The notes under the pieces: generated by a model
Database searches by the model: none
What the model saw: the letters and a program-made list of their open reading frames with translations, nothing else
Told to the model about the DNA's origin: nothing
Assembly (NCBI RefSeq): GCF_001595985.1
Contig: NZ_LOJJ01000001.1
Coordinates: 124,001 to 188,000, forward strand
Direction of reading: 5' to 3'
Length of the DNA: 64,000 nucleotides
From: Polynucleobacter sinensis
Lineage (GTDB): Bacteria; Pseudomonadota; Gammaproteobacteria; Burkholderiales; Burkholderiaceae
Shown here: in pieces, positions 20,888 to 29,820 of the stretch
Numbering within the stretch: position 1 is the first letter of the stretch
Layout of the letters: every line of letters starts with the position of its first letter
Made by a program: the position numbers and the translations under genes

Positions 20888-21079
20888 ATGGCTGTTGGCC
20901 AAAATCAAAGAAATAGAAAAAATGACTCCATGCTAACTAAAACTGGCAAAGCAAGATTGGGTCCTCTCAACCTGGCTCAACTCACTAAGCTACTTGAAAC
21001 CAGCACCAAGCCCAAGGAGAAGGATAAAATTCAAAGGGCACTTAATAAGCTTGCGCCGGCAACACTCCCGACCGCATGA
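20888..21079 (+). CDS. Small conserved basic protein
   Basis: A 63-residue basic protein with the segment LTKTGKARLGPLNLAQLTKL and charged helices after it. I recall this motif from small uncharacterised bacterial and phage proteins but cannot name a function. A strong terminator follows directly after the stop, supporting a real monocistronic gene. Confidence 0.6.
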   Translation: MAVGQNQRNRKNDSMLTKTGKARLGPLNLAQLTKLLETSTKPKEKDKIQRALNKLAPATLPTA

Positions 21080-21084
21080 CCCTC

Positions 21085-21112
21085 AAGCCCCGAAACAGTC
21101 GGGGCTTTTTCT
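21085..21112 (+). terminator. Rho-independent terminator
   Basis: AAGCCCCGA, loop AACAG, TCGGGGCTT then a T-run: a GC-rich hairpin immediately after the 63-residue gene and before the MOSC gene. Confidence 0.92.
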
Positions 21113-21131
21113 TGTGTAATATTCTTTGTCT

Positions 21132-21632
21132 ATGAACCAGCAACCGCAAATTCACTCTATCTACATTGCAAAATTAGCAGGCGATCCTATGCAGCAAATG
21201 CAGCAAGTCAGCATTATTACTGGCAAGGGAATCGAAGGAGATCGTTACGCTGCTGATATAGGAGCATTTTCAAAAAGCACCCCTAAGATACGACACCTTA
21301 GTCTGATTGCTCTTGCGGGCATTACATCGGCCAACCAGCAGTTGATTCGCCACCAACAACCCACATTCGGTGAGGGCGATACCCGCAGAAACATCATCAT
21401 GAGCAATATCACTGCAGATGAACTCAACGCCTTGGTGGGTAAAATTTTTTACTTGGGCGGCCTCGCTTTCAGGGGAACTGAATTATGTGTGCCCTGTCAA
21501 AGACCTGCCAAGCTTTTATTACGCCCTGACTTTATCGAGGCGTTTGCAACCCGAGGCGGATTAAGGGCTGAAGCTTTAGAGTCAGGCACGTTAAATACTG
21601 GCGCAATGTTTACACTACACCAGACATCATGA
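21132..21632 (+). CDS. MOSC domain protein
   Basis: MOSC domains bind the molybdenum cofactor sulfur carrier site and occur in sulfur-transfer proteins such as YiiM. Here the family pattern GIEGDRYA, IRHLSLIAL, RRNIIM and the conserved Cys in GTELCVPCQRPAKLL are visible. I use ATG 21132; a TTG 6 nt upstream is possible. The stop overlaps the histidine phosphatase start as ATGA. Substrate unknown. Confidence 0.88.
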   Translation: MNQQPQIHSIYIAKLAGDPMQQMQQVSIITGKGIEGDRYAADIGAFSKSTPKIRHLSLIALAGITSANQQLIRHQQPTFGEGDTRRNIIMSNITADELNALVGKIFYLGGLAFRGTELCVPCQRPAKLLLRPDFIEAFATRGGLRAEALESGTLNTGAMFTLHQTS

Positions 21633-22273
21633 TTCAAACTAGACTTTGCTTGATTCGCCATGGAGAAACTACATGGAATACAGAAAAGCGACTTCAAGGC
21701 CATACAGATGTGCCTCTAAATTCTCACGGGGAAGCTCAAGCGGTGCAGATGGCCCAGGCCCTAAAAAATATAGGCCTATCTTTTAACACCCTCTATACCA
21801 GCGATCTGAAAAGAGCGGCTGATACGGCCAATGCTATCGTTCAATTATTCGGGATCAAAGCTATTATTAATAGCGACTTGAGGGAGCGGCATTTTGGAGC
21901 GCTACAAGGACTCACCACTACTGAGGCGCCCATTGCTCAACCCGATATATGGAAGGCTCACATTACTCGGGAGCTTGATCACGACCTCGATGGTGGAGAA
22001 AGCATTGCGCAATTTGCAGCGCGGATTCAACGCGCACTAGAAAACCTACGCCAACAACATCCTGGAGAAACCATTTTGGTAGTAAGCCATGGCGGCGCTT
22101 TGGACATGGCATATCGAATCGCTAGCGGGCAATCTTTAAGTGCCGAGCGAACGGTATCGGTACCCAATGCCTCGTTAAACTGGATTACACATAATGGCAA
22201 TCAATGGGCTATTGAGAGCTGGGCCGATACAAAACATCTTGAAGGGCTTTCGCTAGAAAACATCGACCTCTAA
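21629..22273 (+). CDS. Histidine phosphatase (phosphoglycerate mutase-like)
   Basis: A 214-residue branch-1 histidine phosphatase with the RHGE motif (CLIRHGETTWNTEKRLQGH), YTSDLKRAADTA and the second His in VVSHGGALDMA. Members include GpmB- and CobC-like phosphatases; nothing here picks one. It is translationally coupled to the MOSC gene and followed by a terminator. Confidence 0.88.
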   Translation: MIQTRLCLIRHGETTWNTEKRLQGHTDVPLNSHGEAQAVQMAQALKNIGLSFNTLYTSDLKRAADTANAIVQLFGIKAIINSDLRERHFGALQGLTTTEAPIAQPDIWKAHITRELDHDLDGGESIAQFAARIQRALENLRQQHPGETILVVSHGGALDMAYRIASGQSLSAERTVSVPNASLNWITHNGNQWAIESWADTKHLEGLSLENIDL

Positions 22274-22276
22274 TAA

Positions 22277-22302
22277 AAAAGCCACCCTTAGGTGGCTTTT
22301 GG
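22277..22302. terminator. Bidirectional terminator
   Basis: AAAAGCCACC, loop CTTA, GGTGGCTTTT: a perfect stem with A- and T-runs. It serves the phosphatase gene and the convergent Hc1-like gene. Confidence 0.9.
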
Positions 22303-22316
22303 CTTTCTATCGAAAA

Positions 22317-22556
22317 TTACTTTCGAATATGCGCATGACGCGCAGCATCTTGAGACATGCCCTCAGCTTTTGGCTTTCCCTCAAGGGCCTCTTTCTCCGC
22401 AGTAATTTCTTTGCGGCGCTCTTTACAAGAACCGGCAATCTCCTGCAAAGCCTTACGGGCTCTAGCTGCAGAGGCCTTAATGCCTTTTCCTTGAAACTTT
22501 TCGTTTTCTGACTGATAAGCTTCAAATGCTGCAATTAATTTGTCATGATGGGACAT
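22317..22556 (-). CDS. Small basic protein resembling histone H1-like Hc1 family
   Basis: A 79-residue, lysine- and alanine-rich helical protein. The stretch KASAARARKALQEIAGSCKE resembles the NKAAxxRxRxxxxELxxLxK pattern of Hc1-type histone-like proteins, which bind DNA non-specifically in chlamydiae and other bacteria. The resemblance is by eye and short. Monocistronic, with a terminator at its 3' side. Confidence 0.55.
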   Translation of the reverse strand: MSHHDKLIAAFEAYQSENEKFQGKGIKASAARARKALQEIAGSCKERRKEITAEKEALEGKPKAEGMSQDAARHAHIRK

Positions 22557-22611
22557 ATTTTCCTTTGTGCTCTTGTATTAAAACAAGCATTCACTATAAC
22601 CTGAGCCCCTA

Positions 22612-23364
22612 TCAATGCCAAGGCATTTTTGCGAGGACTGGCTTTAATCCTGACTCTTGAATTTTTTCAGCCACTTTCTCGGATGCCAAAAATTCAATAA
22701 GGTCACGGGCCTGATTTTCTTTTTGAGTATCAGCGCCAATGCCGGCAGAGAAGAAAAATGGGCGCTGCACTTCAGGAGGAAGCTCACCTACGATGGTGAT
22801 TCCAGGAATGGGCAAGAGCTCACTCATTTGCTGAAAACCAAAATCGGCCTCGTTCCTGACTAGGATAGTGCCCACTCTTTCGCTAAATATTTTCCTCGCT
22901 TTAATAGCCATTTCATCGGCAATACCTAGCTGTGGAAATAATTCCGTTGACAAGTATGTTCCGCTAGCACTCGCTGAATATGCAATCCTACCTATGGTTA
23001 GCAAAGTATTTTTTAGGGCGTCTACTGTTTTGATATCAGGGATTGGGTCTCCCGTACGCACAGCGGCACCAATAGTGGAGGCGACTAAATCCACTCTACT
23101 ATCGCTATTAATCTTGCCTTTCTCTGAGAACTCATCCAATGCTGATCTCGCAAGAATGAATACATCAAATGTTTGCCCCTGACTTAATCTAGTAGGAATT
23201 GAATCATGCGCAGCCCCGATCGACGAACCAAAGGCAAGATCTACTTTGCAATTATTGAGGCGCTCATATTCAGGAAGGAGCTTTTGCAGTGCGGCAGCAA
23301 AAGCTCCAGACGTAATGACGCGTAAATTACTACTGTCTTGCAATTTGATATCCGTGGCTGTCAT
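22612..23364 (-). CDS. ModA-like solute-binding protein without signal peptide
   Basis: The 250-residue protein has the extracellular-solute-binding fold of ModA-type molybdate binders (LRVITSGAFAAALQKLLPEYE, FDVFILARSALDEF, AYSASASGTYLSTEL). It begins MTATDIKLQDSSN, with no signal peptide and no upstream in-frame extension before the adjacent stop codon. It may act in the cytoplasm, for example as a sensor, or be a diverged paralogue. It directly abuts the preceding Bug gene (stop next to start) so is co-transcribed with it. No modBC nearby. Confidence 0.82.
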   Translation of the reverse strand: MTATDIKLQDSSNLRVITSGAFAAALQKLLPEYERLNNCKVDLAFGSSIGAAHDSIPTRLSQGQTFDVFILARSALDEFSEKGKINSDSRVDLVASTIGAAVRTGDPIPDIKTVDALKNTLLTIGRIAYSASASGTYLSTELFPQLGIADEMAIKARKIFSERVGTILVRNEADFGFQQMSELLPIPGITIVGELPPEVQRPFFFSAGIGADTQKENQARDLIEFLASEKVAEKIQESGLKPVLAKMPWH

Positions 23365-24339
23365 TTAATCTACTGTAATTTTGGCTGTATCTACAACCTT
23401 CTTCCAACGCACAAGCTCTTTTTGCACCAAGCTCTTTAGTTGCTCAGGCGTGCCTGTCTCAACTTCAGCCCCTTGATCCTCAATTTTCTTTTCGTTTGAT
23501 TTCTCATTTAACGTGAGGTTTAACTCTTTATTTAGGCGCGTAATAATTGGCTTCGGTGTTTTTGCCGGCGCAAATAGTGCATACCATTGAGTGACATTCA
23601 TATTGGGAATGCCTTGCTCTTTAAGTGTTGGAATATTTGGCAGGACTACAGATCGCTTATCGCCAGCAATGCCAAGCGCCTTGAGTTTGCCTCCGGCAAC
23701 CTGTGGATAGGCAGTAAACAGGCTTGGAAACATGATTTGTGTTGTACCGCCAATGGTATCTACGATTGCTGGCGCTGAACCCTTGTATGGAACATGCAAC
23801 ATCTGTGTGCCTGTATTAGCCAGAAATAATTCAGCCGCCAAATGAGGGGCGGTACCCTTTCCAGCGGAGGCATAGCTAATAGTATCTGGCTTAGCTTTGA
23901 GTAAAGCAACTAACTCTTTGGCATTACTAACCGGCAGACTATTTGTGGTGACCAAAAGGGTTGGTGAATTCGCCACCATTCCAATGGGTTCAAAATCGGC
24001 GATAGGATCATATTTCAATTTCTGCAAAGCTGGATTAATTCCATGCGTAGCAATGTACCCAAACAAAATGGTGTAGCCATCTGGTGCTGCGCGAGCAACA
24101 AATTCCGTCGCAATTGCGCCGTTAGCACCAGGCTTGTTGTCAACGATTACAGGCTGTCCCATCTTTTGACTAAGTCCCTGGGCAATGATTCGGGCCATTG
24201 CATCATTTGCGCCGCCTGCCGCAGTAGGCACAACAATAGTGATTGTTTTTGTGGGATAGGCTTGTGCAAAAGCTAGCCCAGAAAATAGGGTGCCAAGGGA
24301 CAAAATCCCCGACATCAGTATTGCATTTAGACTTTTCAT
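23365..24339 (-). CDS. Bug-family (TctC-like) solute-binding protein
   Basis: Periplasmic receptor of the tripartite tricarboxylate transporter family. Start at ATG 24339-24337 (MKSLNAILMSG) follows AAGGAAA by 6 nt and leaves a clean signal peptide ending FAQA. The 324-residue body has ITIVVPTAAGGANDAMARII, VVDNKPGANGAIATEF and the PYKGSAPA region typical of Bug proteins. No TctA/TctB permease is encoded nearby. It precedes the ModA-like gene and is divergent from a LysR regulator that may control it. Confidence 0.9.
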   Translation of the reverse strand: MKSLNAILMSGILSLGTLFSGLAFAQAYPTKTITIVVPTAAGGANDAMARIIAQGLSQKMGQPVIVDNKPGANGAIATEFVARAAPDGYTILFGYIATHGINPALQKLKYDPIADFEPIGMVANSPTLLVTTNSLPVSNAKELVALLKAKPDTISYASAGKGTAPHLAAELFLANTGTQMLHVPYKGSAPAIVDTIGGTTQIMFPSLFTAYPQVAGGKLKALGIAGDKRSVVLPNIPTLKEQGIPNMNVTQWYALFAPAKTPKPIITRLNKELNLTLNEKSNEKKIEDQGAEVETGTPEQLKSLVQKELVRWKKVVDTAKITVD

Positions 24340-24400
24340 TGAAATTTTCCTTGATGTTTTCTTGGATAGCGCAGATTTTGACACTATTTCATAGTTTTGG

Positions 24401-24412
24401 ATATTGCAATAT
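24401..24412. promoter_or_regulatory. Palindrome in LysR/Bug divergent promoter
   Basis: ATATTGCAATAT is a perfect 12-bp palindrome in the 107-bp gap between the Bug gene and the LysR gene. It fits the T-N11-A type half-site symmetry of LysR operators. Position supports, but does not prove, autoregulation. Confidence 0.45.
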
Positions 24413-24446
24413 TATTAAGTATTAATGTGTTCCAAGCATCAATACC

Positions 24447-25376
24447 ATGCCCCTCAACTTTGATCTTCATGATTTACAAGCCTTTTCAGCTGTAGCTGAA
24501 ATTAAAAGCTTTAAGCGCGCTGCTGAGATGATCAATATCTCTCAGCCAGCATTTAGTCGACGAATTGAAAAGCTAGAACTAGCTTTGGGTGTAAAGCTCA
24601 TAGATCGCGATACACGGAATATGGAGCTCACCACTATTGGGCGAGACTTCGCCAAAAAGACCAAGCAACTGCTTGATGGCCTTGATGAGGCCCTATTGGG
24701 CATACAAGGAGTCGGCGGAGCCAGAATGGGAGAAATCACGATTGCCTGCGTTCCCTCCGCTGTTTATTACTTTTTGCCACAGGTGCTAAGAAGCTACCAC
24801 GAAATATTTCCCAAAATTCGCATTAAGGTTCACGATGCTAGCGCTAATGAAGTGCTGTCTGTCGTTGCCAACGGTGAGGCAGATTTTGGGGTTAATTTTG
24901 TTGGTAGCGATGAATCTAATATTGAATTTAAAACTATTTTCGAAGAGCGCTTTGTCGTTGCCTGCAAAAAAGATCATCCACTTAGTAAAAAGAAAAAGCT
25001 CTCCTGGAGCGATTTGGCTGGATATGACTTTATTTCAGTTTCTAAGTCATCTGGCAACAGGATGCTGATCGATCTTGCGCTTGCTGGAAAATCCCAAAGT
25101 CCGAATATTATTTATGAAGCGCAGCACGTAACCACTTCGCTTGGTTTGGTAGAGGCTGGAATGGGCATTGCAGTCGTGCCCTCATTAGCTATGCCAAACA
25201 AAGATCACCCCGTACTAGCAAGCATCCCCTTAGTTGACCCAGTTGTCTCTAGAAAAATTGGTCTCATCAAAAAGAGGGGGCGCAGCCTTATTCCTGCGGC
25301 AGAAAAACTCTACGAGCTTTTATCTGCTCTAACCCCCGAGGAGGGAAAAGCGAAGAAAGCAATCAGTCGACTGTAA
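24447..25376 (+). CDS. LysR-family transcriptional regulator
   Basis: The 309-residue protein has an N-terminal winged helix (FDLHDLQAFSAVAEIKSFKRA, ISQPAFSRRIEKLEL) and a LysR substrate domain beginning IACVPSAVYYFLP. It lies between two Bug genes, divergent from one and overlapping the 3' end of the other by 14 bp, so it may sense the carboxylate they bind. Effector unknown. Confidence 0.92.
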   Translation: MPLNFDLHDLQAFSAVAEIKSFKRAAEMINISQPAFSRRIEKLELALGVKLIDRDTRNMELTTIGRDFAKKTKQLLDGLDEALLGIQGVGGARMGEITIACVPSAVYYFLPQVLRSYHEIFPKIRIKVHDASANEVLSVVANGEADFGVNFVGSDESNIEFKTIFEERFVVACKKDHPLSKKKKLSWSDLAGYDFISVSKSSGNRMLIDLALAGKSQSPNIIYEAQHVTTSLGLVEAGMGIAVVPSLAMPNKDHPVLASIPLVDPVVSRKIGLIKKRGRSLIPAAEKLYELLSALTPEEGKAKKAISRL

Positions 25377-26322
25377 TCTTTGCCTTTTCAACAACCTTTG
25401 CCCAGCGCCCTTGTTCCGACTTAATAAATGCGCCAAATTGTGCCGGCGTATCACCAACTAAAACTGCGCCATCCTCAAGCATTCTCTTTGAGTCTTCTTT
25501 TGACTTCAATCCTTTAGCAATATCTTTTTGCAGTCGATCAATAATCGGCTGTGGAGTTCCAGCCGGAACAATAATTCCATACCACTGAGAAGTTTCAAAG
25601 CCTTTGTAACCAGACTCCGAGATCGTGGGAACGTTGGGCAGAACCTTTGATCTTTCGGCAGATCCAACAGCAAGTGGGCGCAAGGTGCCGCCTTTGATTT
25701 GCCCCATCAATGAAGGTAAGCCATTAAACGTTGCCTGAATTTGACCACCAATCAGATCAGTCAGCATTGGTCCGGATCCCTTATAAGGGACATGTACCAA
25801 ATCAATTCCCGCCTCAGAAGAAAAATATTCCATCGCCAAGTGGCCAGCACTTCCATTGCCCGCTGAGCCGTAATTGATTTTTCCAGGATTCTTTTTGGCA
25901 TCAATGACTAAGTCACCCAGTGTCTTATATGGACTCTTTTCACTCACAGCAATGACGTTGGGCACTTTTGCTACTAAGGTGACGGGAGCAAAATCTTTAT
26001 TTGGATCGTATGGTAATTTTTTACCAAATAGCGCTGGGTTTACCGCCAATGTTCCGACATGGCCCAACATTAAGGTATAGCCGTCTGGATTAGCGCGCTT
26101 GACCTCTTCCATAGCAATATTGCCAGCGCCACCTGGCTTGTTATCAACATATACTGACTGGCCAAGACTGGTGCTCAGGCTGCTAGCAACTGATCTTGCA
26201 ATGATTTCAGAAGTTCCACCCGTAGCGAAAGGAACCACCAAGCGAATTGATCTATCTGGATATGCCGCAGATGCATGACCTGCAAATAACATCAAGCCTA
26301 TAGCCCATATAATTTTTTTCAT
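25363..26322 (-). CDS. Bug-family (TctC-like) solute-binding protein
   Basis: A 319-residue periplasmic receptor with signal peptide (MKKIIWAIGLMLFAGHASA) and Bug motifs IRLVVPFATGGTSEIIARSV, YVDNKPGGAGNIA and VPYKGSGPMLTDLIGG. As with the other two copies there is no TctAB permease beside it. It lies 11 bp downstream of the amino-acid-type binding protein gene. Confidence 0.9.
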   Translation of the reverse strand: MKKIIWAIGLMLFAGHASAAYPDRSIRLVVPFATGGTSEIIARSVASSLSTSLGQSVYVDNKPGGAGNIAMEEVKRANPDGYTLMLGHVGTLAVNPALFGKKLPYDPNKDFAPVTLVAKVPNVIAVSEKSPYKTLGDLVIDAKKNPGKINYGSAGNGSAGHLAMEYFSSEAGIDLVHVPYKGSGPMLTDLIGGQIQATFNGLPSLMGQIKGGTLRPLAVGSAERSKVLPNVPTISESGYKGFETSQWYGIIVPAGTPQPIIDRLQKDIAKGLKSKEDSKRMLEDGAVLVGDTPAQFGAFIKSEQGRWAKVVEKAKITVD

Positions 26323-26333
26323 TACCGTCTCCT

Positions 26334-27086
26334 CTATTTTGTCCAGCGTGAAATAATTTCTTTGAGCTTTTCAGGGCCCAACTCCGTTAAATACAAATTG
26401 AAATCATCGCGTAATTTGGAGCCTCTTTTAAATGCAAACCCTAAATTGTCAAAGCCTACAACCTCGTAACTACTGCTAACTGGTAAATTTAAGGACTTCT
26501 GATAATTCACCAGCATCACGCTGTCTACAAACACTAAATCTACATTTCCGTTTTGTAAGGCAATTAATGCTTCTGCTGGCGATGGGTATAGTTTTACCTG
26601 ATCTACCGAATAGTATCCCTTGGGCTGCAATACGGTTTTCACATATTCATCAAATACGCTACCCGTCGGATATGCGATCGTATATTTTTTTAGCTGGGAT
26701 AAATCCGTTATTTTAATATTGCGACTATTAAGGCCAATTAATTCCCAAGTACTTGTGTAATATGGATTGGAAAAATCCATTACTTCTTTGCGCTTATCGG
26801 TAATGGAGATCCCTGAAAACGCAACATCTGCCTGACCACTAGAGACCGCACCCAGCATTCCTAACCAGTCATAGGCAGTCATCTTAAAAGTACAGCCACG
26901 CGACTTACAGTACCCCTCAAATATTTCTAAATCTACACCGGTGTACTTCCCGTCTTTTTCAAATAGCATGGGAGGGATAGCGGGAGATACGGCAACTTGT
27001 ATCACATTTGTTTGGGACTCTTTGGAGCATCCACTCACAATCATTGCCATTACAAAAAGAATGAAAAATGTTCGTATGAGTTTCAT
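26334..27086 (-). CDS. Amino-acid-type ABC solute-binding lipoprotein (SBP_bac_3)
   Basis: ATG 27086 starts a lipoprotein signal (FILFVMAMIVSGCSKES) followed by the family-3 binding fold: VAVSPAIPPMLFEKDGKYTG, VDLEIFEGYC, GQADVAFSGISITDKR. These bind amino acids or related solutes for ABC importers or as sensors. About 250 residues, full length. No permease or ATPase gene adjoins it. It lies downstream of panD on the same strand. Confidence 0.87.
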   Translation of the reverse strand: MKLIRTFFILFVMAMIVSGCSKESQTNVIQVAVSPAIPPMLFEKDGKYTGVDLEIFEGYCKSRGCTFKMTAYDWLGMLGAVSSGQADVAFSGISITDKRKEVMDFSNPYYTSTWELIGLNSRNIKITDLSQLKKYTIAYPTGSVFDEYVKTVLQPKGYYSVDQVKLYPSPAEALIALQNGNVDLVFVDSVMLVNYQKSLNLPVSSSYEVVGFDNLGFAFKRGSKLRDDFNLYLTELGPEKLKEIISRWTK

Positions 27087-27107
27087 ATTTTTAGCACCCA
27101 AAAAAGA

Positions 27108-27473
27108 TTAAGCTAACTTTTTAATTTCTTTAATCTTATTACCATCATCAAGCAAAACAATCTTTGGGGCATGACTAGCAATCTCGCCATCATTTACTTG
27201 ACCATAAGTGCAAATAATTAAATGGTCTCCAATATGAGCTTTGCGAGCAGCCGCTCCATTTAAAGAGATGATGCCTGTACCCCGCTTTGCTTTAATAATG
27301 TAAGTTGAAAAACGCTCGCCATTATTAATGTTGTACAGCTCAATCTTTTCATACTCTCGCATATCTGCGGCATCAAGCAAATCTTCGTCAATTCCGCAGG
27401 AGCCTTCATAATGCAAATCAGCCTCAGTGACGGTTGCTCGATGAATTTTTCCCAACAACATTATGCGATTCAT
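27108..27473 (-). CDS. panD: Aspartate 1-decarboxylase proenzyme
   Basis: PanD makes beta-alanine for pantothenate and CoA. The 121-residue proenzyme keeps the self-cleavage site Gly-Ser in [11 protein letters not shown]; cleavage converts Ser25 to the pyruvoyl cofactor. [26 protein letters not shown] matches the active-site region. Standalone here, without panBC. Confidence 0.95.
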   Translation of the reverse strand: MNRIMLLGKIHRATVTEADLHYEGSCGIDEDLLDAADMREYEKIELYNINNGERFSTYIIKAKRGTGIISLNGAAARKAHIGDHLIICTYGQVNDGEIASHAPKIVLLDDGNKIKEIKKLA

Positions 27474-27565
27474 ACTGTTTCCTCAATAATTAAATGCGTG
27501 CCTCTAATAACCTTGGTCAATAAAGTTAAATCTATTTTCTCAAATATTATCGAGCTGACCATATT

Positions 27566-27592
27566 AAAAAACCCCGCAAATACGGGGTTTTT
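27566..27592. terminator. Terminator downstream of phasin gene
   Basis: AAAAACCCCG, loop, CGGGGTTTTT: perfect 10-bp stem with runs on both sides, just 3' of the minus-strand phasin. Confidence 0.9.
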
Positions 27593-27612
27593 GTCCTACT
27601 ATTATCTACTAA

Positions 27613-28170
27613 TTATTTTGCGCGACTTTTCCCTGCTTTTGGGGCTTGACCAAACTGAGTCTGCACATTTTTCATTGCTGTTTCAACACTTTTCTCAAAA
27701 TTTGCAAATGCGTCCTGTGTTGTGGATCGGACTTGATCAAAATTTTGCATTGCAGTGTTGAATGCGCTGGTGAATGCACTTACGTATGCCTCGGAACCAG
27801 CGGGCGCCTTTGAAGTCGCTGTGGCCACAAAGCTTTTTAAATCATCCTGGGATTGATCGATAGCGGCCTCAACAGCTTCAACCAACTCTTGATTGCCACG
27901 GCGCAATACAGCAGCAACTTTCTTTTGATATTCAGCCACTTGCGCAACCGCCTCTTGCACTTCTGGGCTTTGCAGTAGGTCTAGAGCGGCTTTAGCATCT
28001 TTGCCCTTCAATAACTCTGCAGCCTTAGCTTGGGCATTTGCCACAGCCTGTTGAGCTGCCTGATAGTTAATCTCTGCCAACTCTTGAGCATTCTCAAGGG
28101 CTGTTTGACCCAAAGCACGGGCATTTTCTACTGTTTTTGCTTGATTGTCTGCAAACTGGTTCTTAAACAT
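27613..28170 (-). CDS. Phasin (PHB granule-associated protein), copy 1
   Basis: Phasins coat polyhydroxybutyrate granules. I choose ATG 28170 (MFKNQFADNQAKTVENAR), preceded by AAAGGAA; the 185-residue product is alanine-rich and helical, with the phasin block GNQELVEAVEAAIDQSQDDL and GSEAYVSAFTSAFNTA, and a basic tail. A paralogue at 50940 in the island shares most of its layout and upstream motif, which suggests common control. Confidence 0.9.
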   Translation of the reverse strand: MFKNQFADNQAKTVENARALGQTALENAQELAEINYQAAQQAVANAQAKAAELLKGKDAKAALDLLQSPEVQEAVAQVAEYQKKVAAVLRRGNQELVEAVEAAIDQSQDDLKSFVATATSKAPAGSEAYVSAFTSAFNTAMQNFDQVRSTTQDAFANFEKSVETAMKNVQTQFGQAPKAGKSRAK

Positions 28171-28231
28171 GGGAATTCCTTTAGAGGTTAATTTGTTGCA
28201 CTGCACCATATTAGTAGTTTATTTTGGCTAT

Positions 28232-28260
28232 AGCAAGGATTAATTGCTGCAAAGCAACAT
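28232..28260 (-). promoter_or_regulatory. Conserved phasin upstream motif (candidate PhaR operator / promoter)
   Basis: An AAGGATTA block is followed by TTGCTGCAAAGCAA (28244-28257), an inverted repeat with 5-bp arms. The same arrangement occurs upstream of the second phasin (51588-51614). Read toward the gene, TTGCTT and a weak -10 about 18 bp later could be the promoter. TGC-rich sites are known targets of the PHB repressor PhaR; the link here is inference. Confidence 0.55.
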
Positions 28261-28338
28261 ATAACTGCGGTGATTTTGCACATTAATCAAGAAAACCGCA
28301 TTTAGGGGCCTCAGATAGTGCATTCCCGTAAATCGTCG

Positions 28339-28911
28339 TTAAATATTTTTACATGCCGCGGAGGGGGTCGACTTTCTCTGTAACGCCATTTCAGCCATAG
28401 CCTCAAACTGGCGACGAATAATATTTTTAATAAAGTACTCAATGACAAAGGATGGAACGAAAGAATTTGGCTCAACCTGACTTTCGTATTTAAACGTTGT
28501 CAGGTCCTTATCAGAAACTAAACGCCAGCTTCCCTTGTAGTACCTAGTGTCCCCACTCAATTGCTCAAAGAGCAATGCTTTTTTGGGAGTTTCAACATAC
28601 TCTAGTTCAGAGCGCATTTCAAAAGGAATAAATAATATTTTCTCTTCCAATAGGCGGACAACCTTTACTTTATTGCCCGATCTAGAGATCACTTTCGAAT
28701 CTACGATACCTGGTAAATTTTTAGCGCCTTCATAATCCGTAATATAAGCAAAGGCATCGCACACATTGATTGGCACGTCATAACTTGCATTTACTTGAAA
28801 GCGCTCACCGTTCCGCGCTACTACAACCTTCAAGTCAAATGGATTGGCTGCCTCTTGCGCCAAAGCAAACGACGCGATTAGAGTCAAGAAAATGGCAAGA
28901 AATTTTTGCAT
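28339..28911 (-). CDS. Secreted SRPBCC (START/polyketide cyclase-like) protein
   Basis: A 190-residue protein with a signal peptide (MQKFLAIFLTLIASFALAQ) and a hydrophobic-ligand-binding SRPBCC fold: DVPINVCDAFAYITDYEGAK at the start and FVIEYFIKNIIRRQFEAMAE as the long C-terminal helix. Ligand unknown. Single gene between the phasin and the hydrolase-Bug pair. Confidence 0.78.
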   Translation of the reverse strand: MQKFLAIFLTLIASFALAQEAANPFDLKVVVARNGERFQVNASYDVPINVCDAFAYITDYEGAKNLPGIVDSKVISRSGNKVKVVRLLEEKILFIPFEMRSELEYVETPKKALLFEQLSGDTRYYKGSWRLVSDKDLTTFKYESQVEPNSFVPSFVIEYFIKNIIRRQFEAMAEMALQRKSTPSAACKNI

Positions 28912-29011
28912 CTCGCTAGTGTAAGCAATCTACCCAAGCTTTTGTTAGCGGAACCGCTATTTATTAAAGATCGGTCAATTACATCATTAATAGACTCAAT
29001 AGTTTTGAGAT

Positions 29012-29809
29012 CTATATAAAATTGTATTGGCTGTAAAAGCTGAGTAAGTATTGATTAAATATGGCGGGCTGCTCAACATTGGAAATATGCCCTGCATTAG
29101 GAATGATATGGAACTCTGCACTTGGCATCTGCTCTTTCATTGCAATGGCCATCGACGGTGGAGTGCCATGGTCTTGCTCGCCAACCATAATCAATGTCGG
29201 GCAAGTGATCTCCTTTAGCCGATCAAAAGTATTGATATGGGATATCGCTGCACAACATCCAGCAAAACCATTAATTGAAGTGGTTTCAATACCGCTCACA
29301 ATATCCTTTATTACCTCCGGCGAATTCTTCCTAAACTCATCAGAAAACCAGCGCGTCAAGGTGCTCTCAACCATCGCGCCCATACCTTGACTCTTCGCCT
29401 TAGTGATTCGCTCACCCCACATCTGTATCGCATTTTCTGGGCGCCTACTAGTGGTGTCAGCCAAAACAAGCGAGCTAAATATGTTGGGGTATCCCAACAC
29501 CAATGTTTGACCAATCATGCCACCCATTGAAAGCCCCAGCCAATGGGTTTTTTGAATATTCAGATGTTGCAATAATTCAGAAGCATCGCCCGCAAGATCA
29601 TCTAGAGCATATGGATCTATAGGAGCCGAACTTTTACCATGGCCGCGCGTATCAAACCGCAGCACTTTGAAGTGCTTCGTTAAAACAGGCATCTGAAAAT
29701 CCCAGGCGCTCATATTGCTAGCCAATGAATGCGACAAGGTCAACCATGGCCCAGAACCTTCGACCCTATATGCAATTTCAACGCCACTACTTGTGGTGAA
29801 TTTTTTCAT
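29012..29809 (-). CDS. Alpha/beta hydrolase (3-oxoadipate enol-lactonase-like)
   Basis: A 265-residue alpha/beta hydrolase. Nucleophile elbow GLSMGGM (Ser), acid in MVGEQDHGTP (Asp) and His in PNAGHISNVEQP form the triad. The RFDTRGHGKSSAP strand is like PcaD-type lactonases, but the function is not settled by sequence. It follows a Bug binding-protein gene by 11 bp, suggesting uptake and hydrolysis of one carboxylate or lactone. Confidence 0.87.
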   Translation of the reverse strand: MKKFTTSSGVEIAYRVEGSGPWLTLSHSLASNMSAWDFQMPVLTKHFKVLRFDTRGHGKSSAPIDPYALDDLAGDASELLQHLNIQKTHWLGLSMGGMIGQTLVLGYPNIFSSLVLADTTSRRPENAIQMWGERITKAKSQGMGAMVESTLTRWFSDEFRKNSPEVIKDIVSGIETTSINGFAGCCAAISHINTFDRLKEITCPTLIMVGEQDHGTPPSMAIAMKEQMPSAEFHIIPNAGHISNVEQPAIFNQYLLSFYSQYNFI

Positions 29810-29820
29810 GTGAGCAATTA

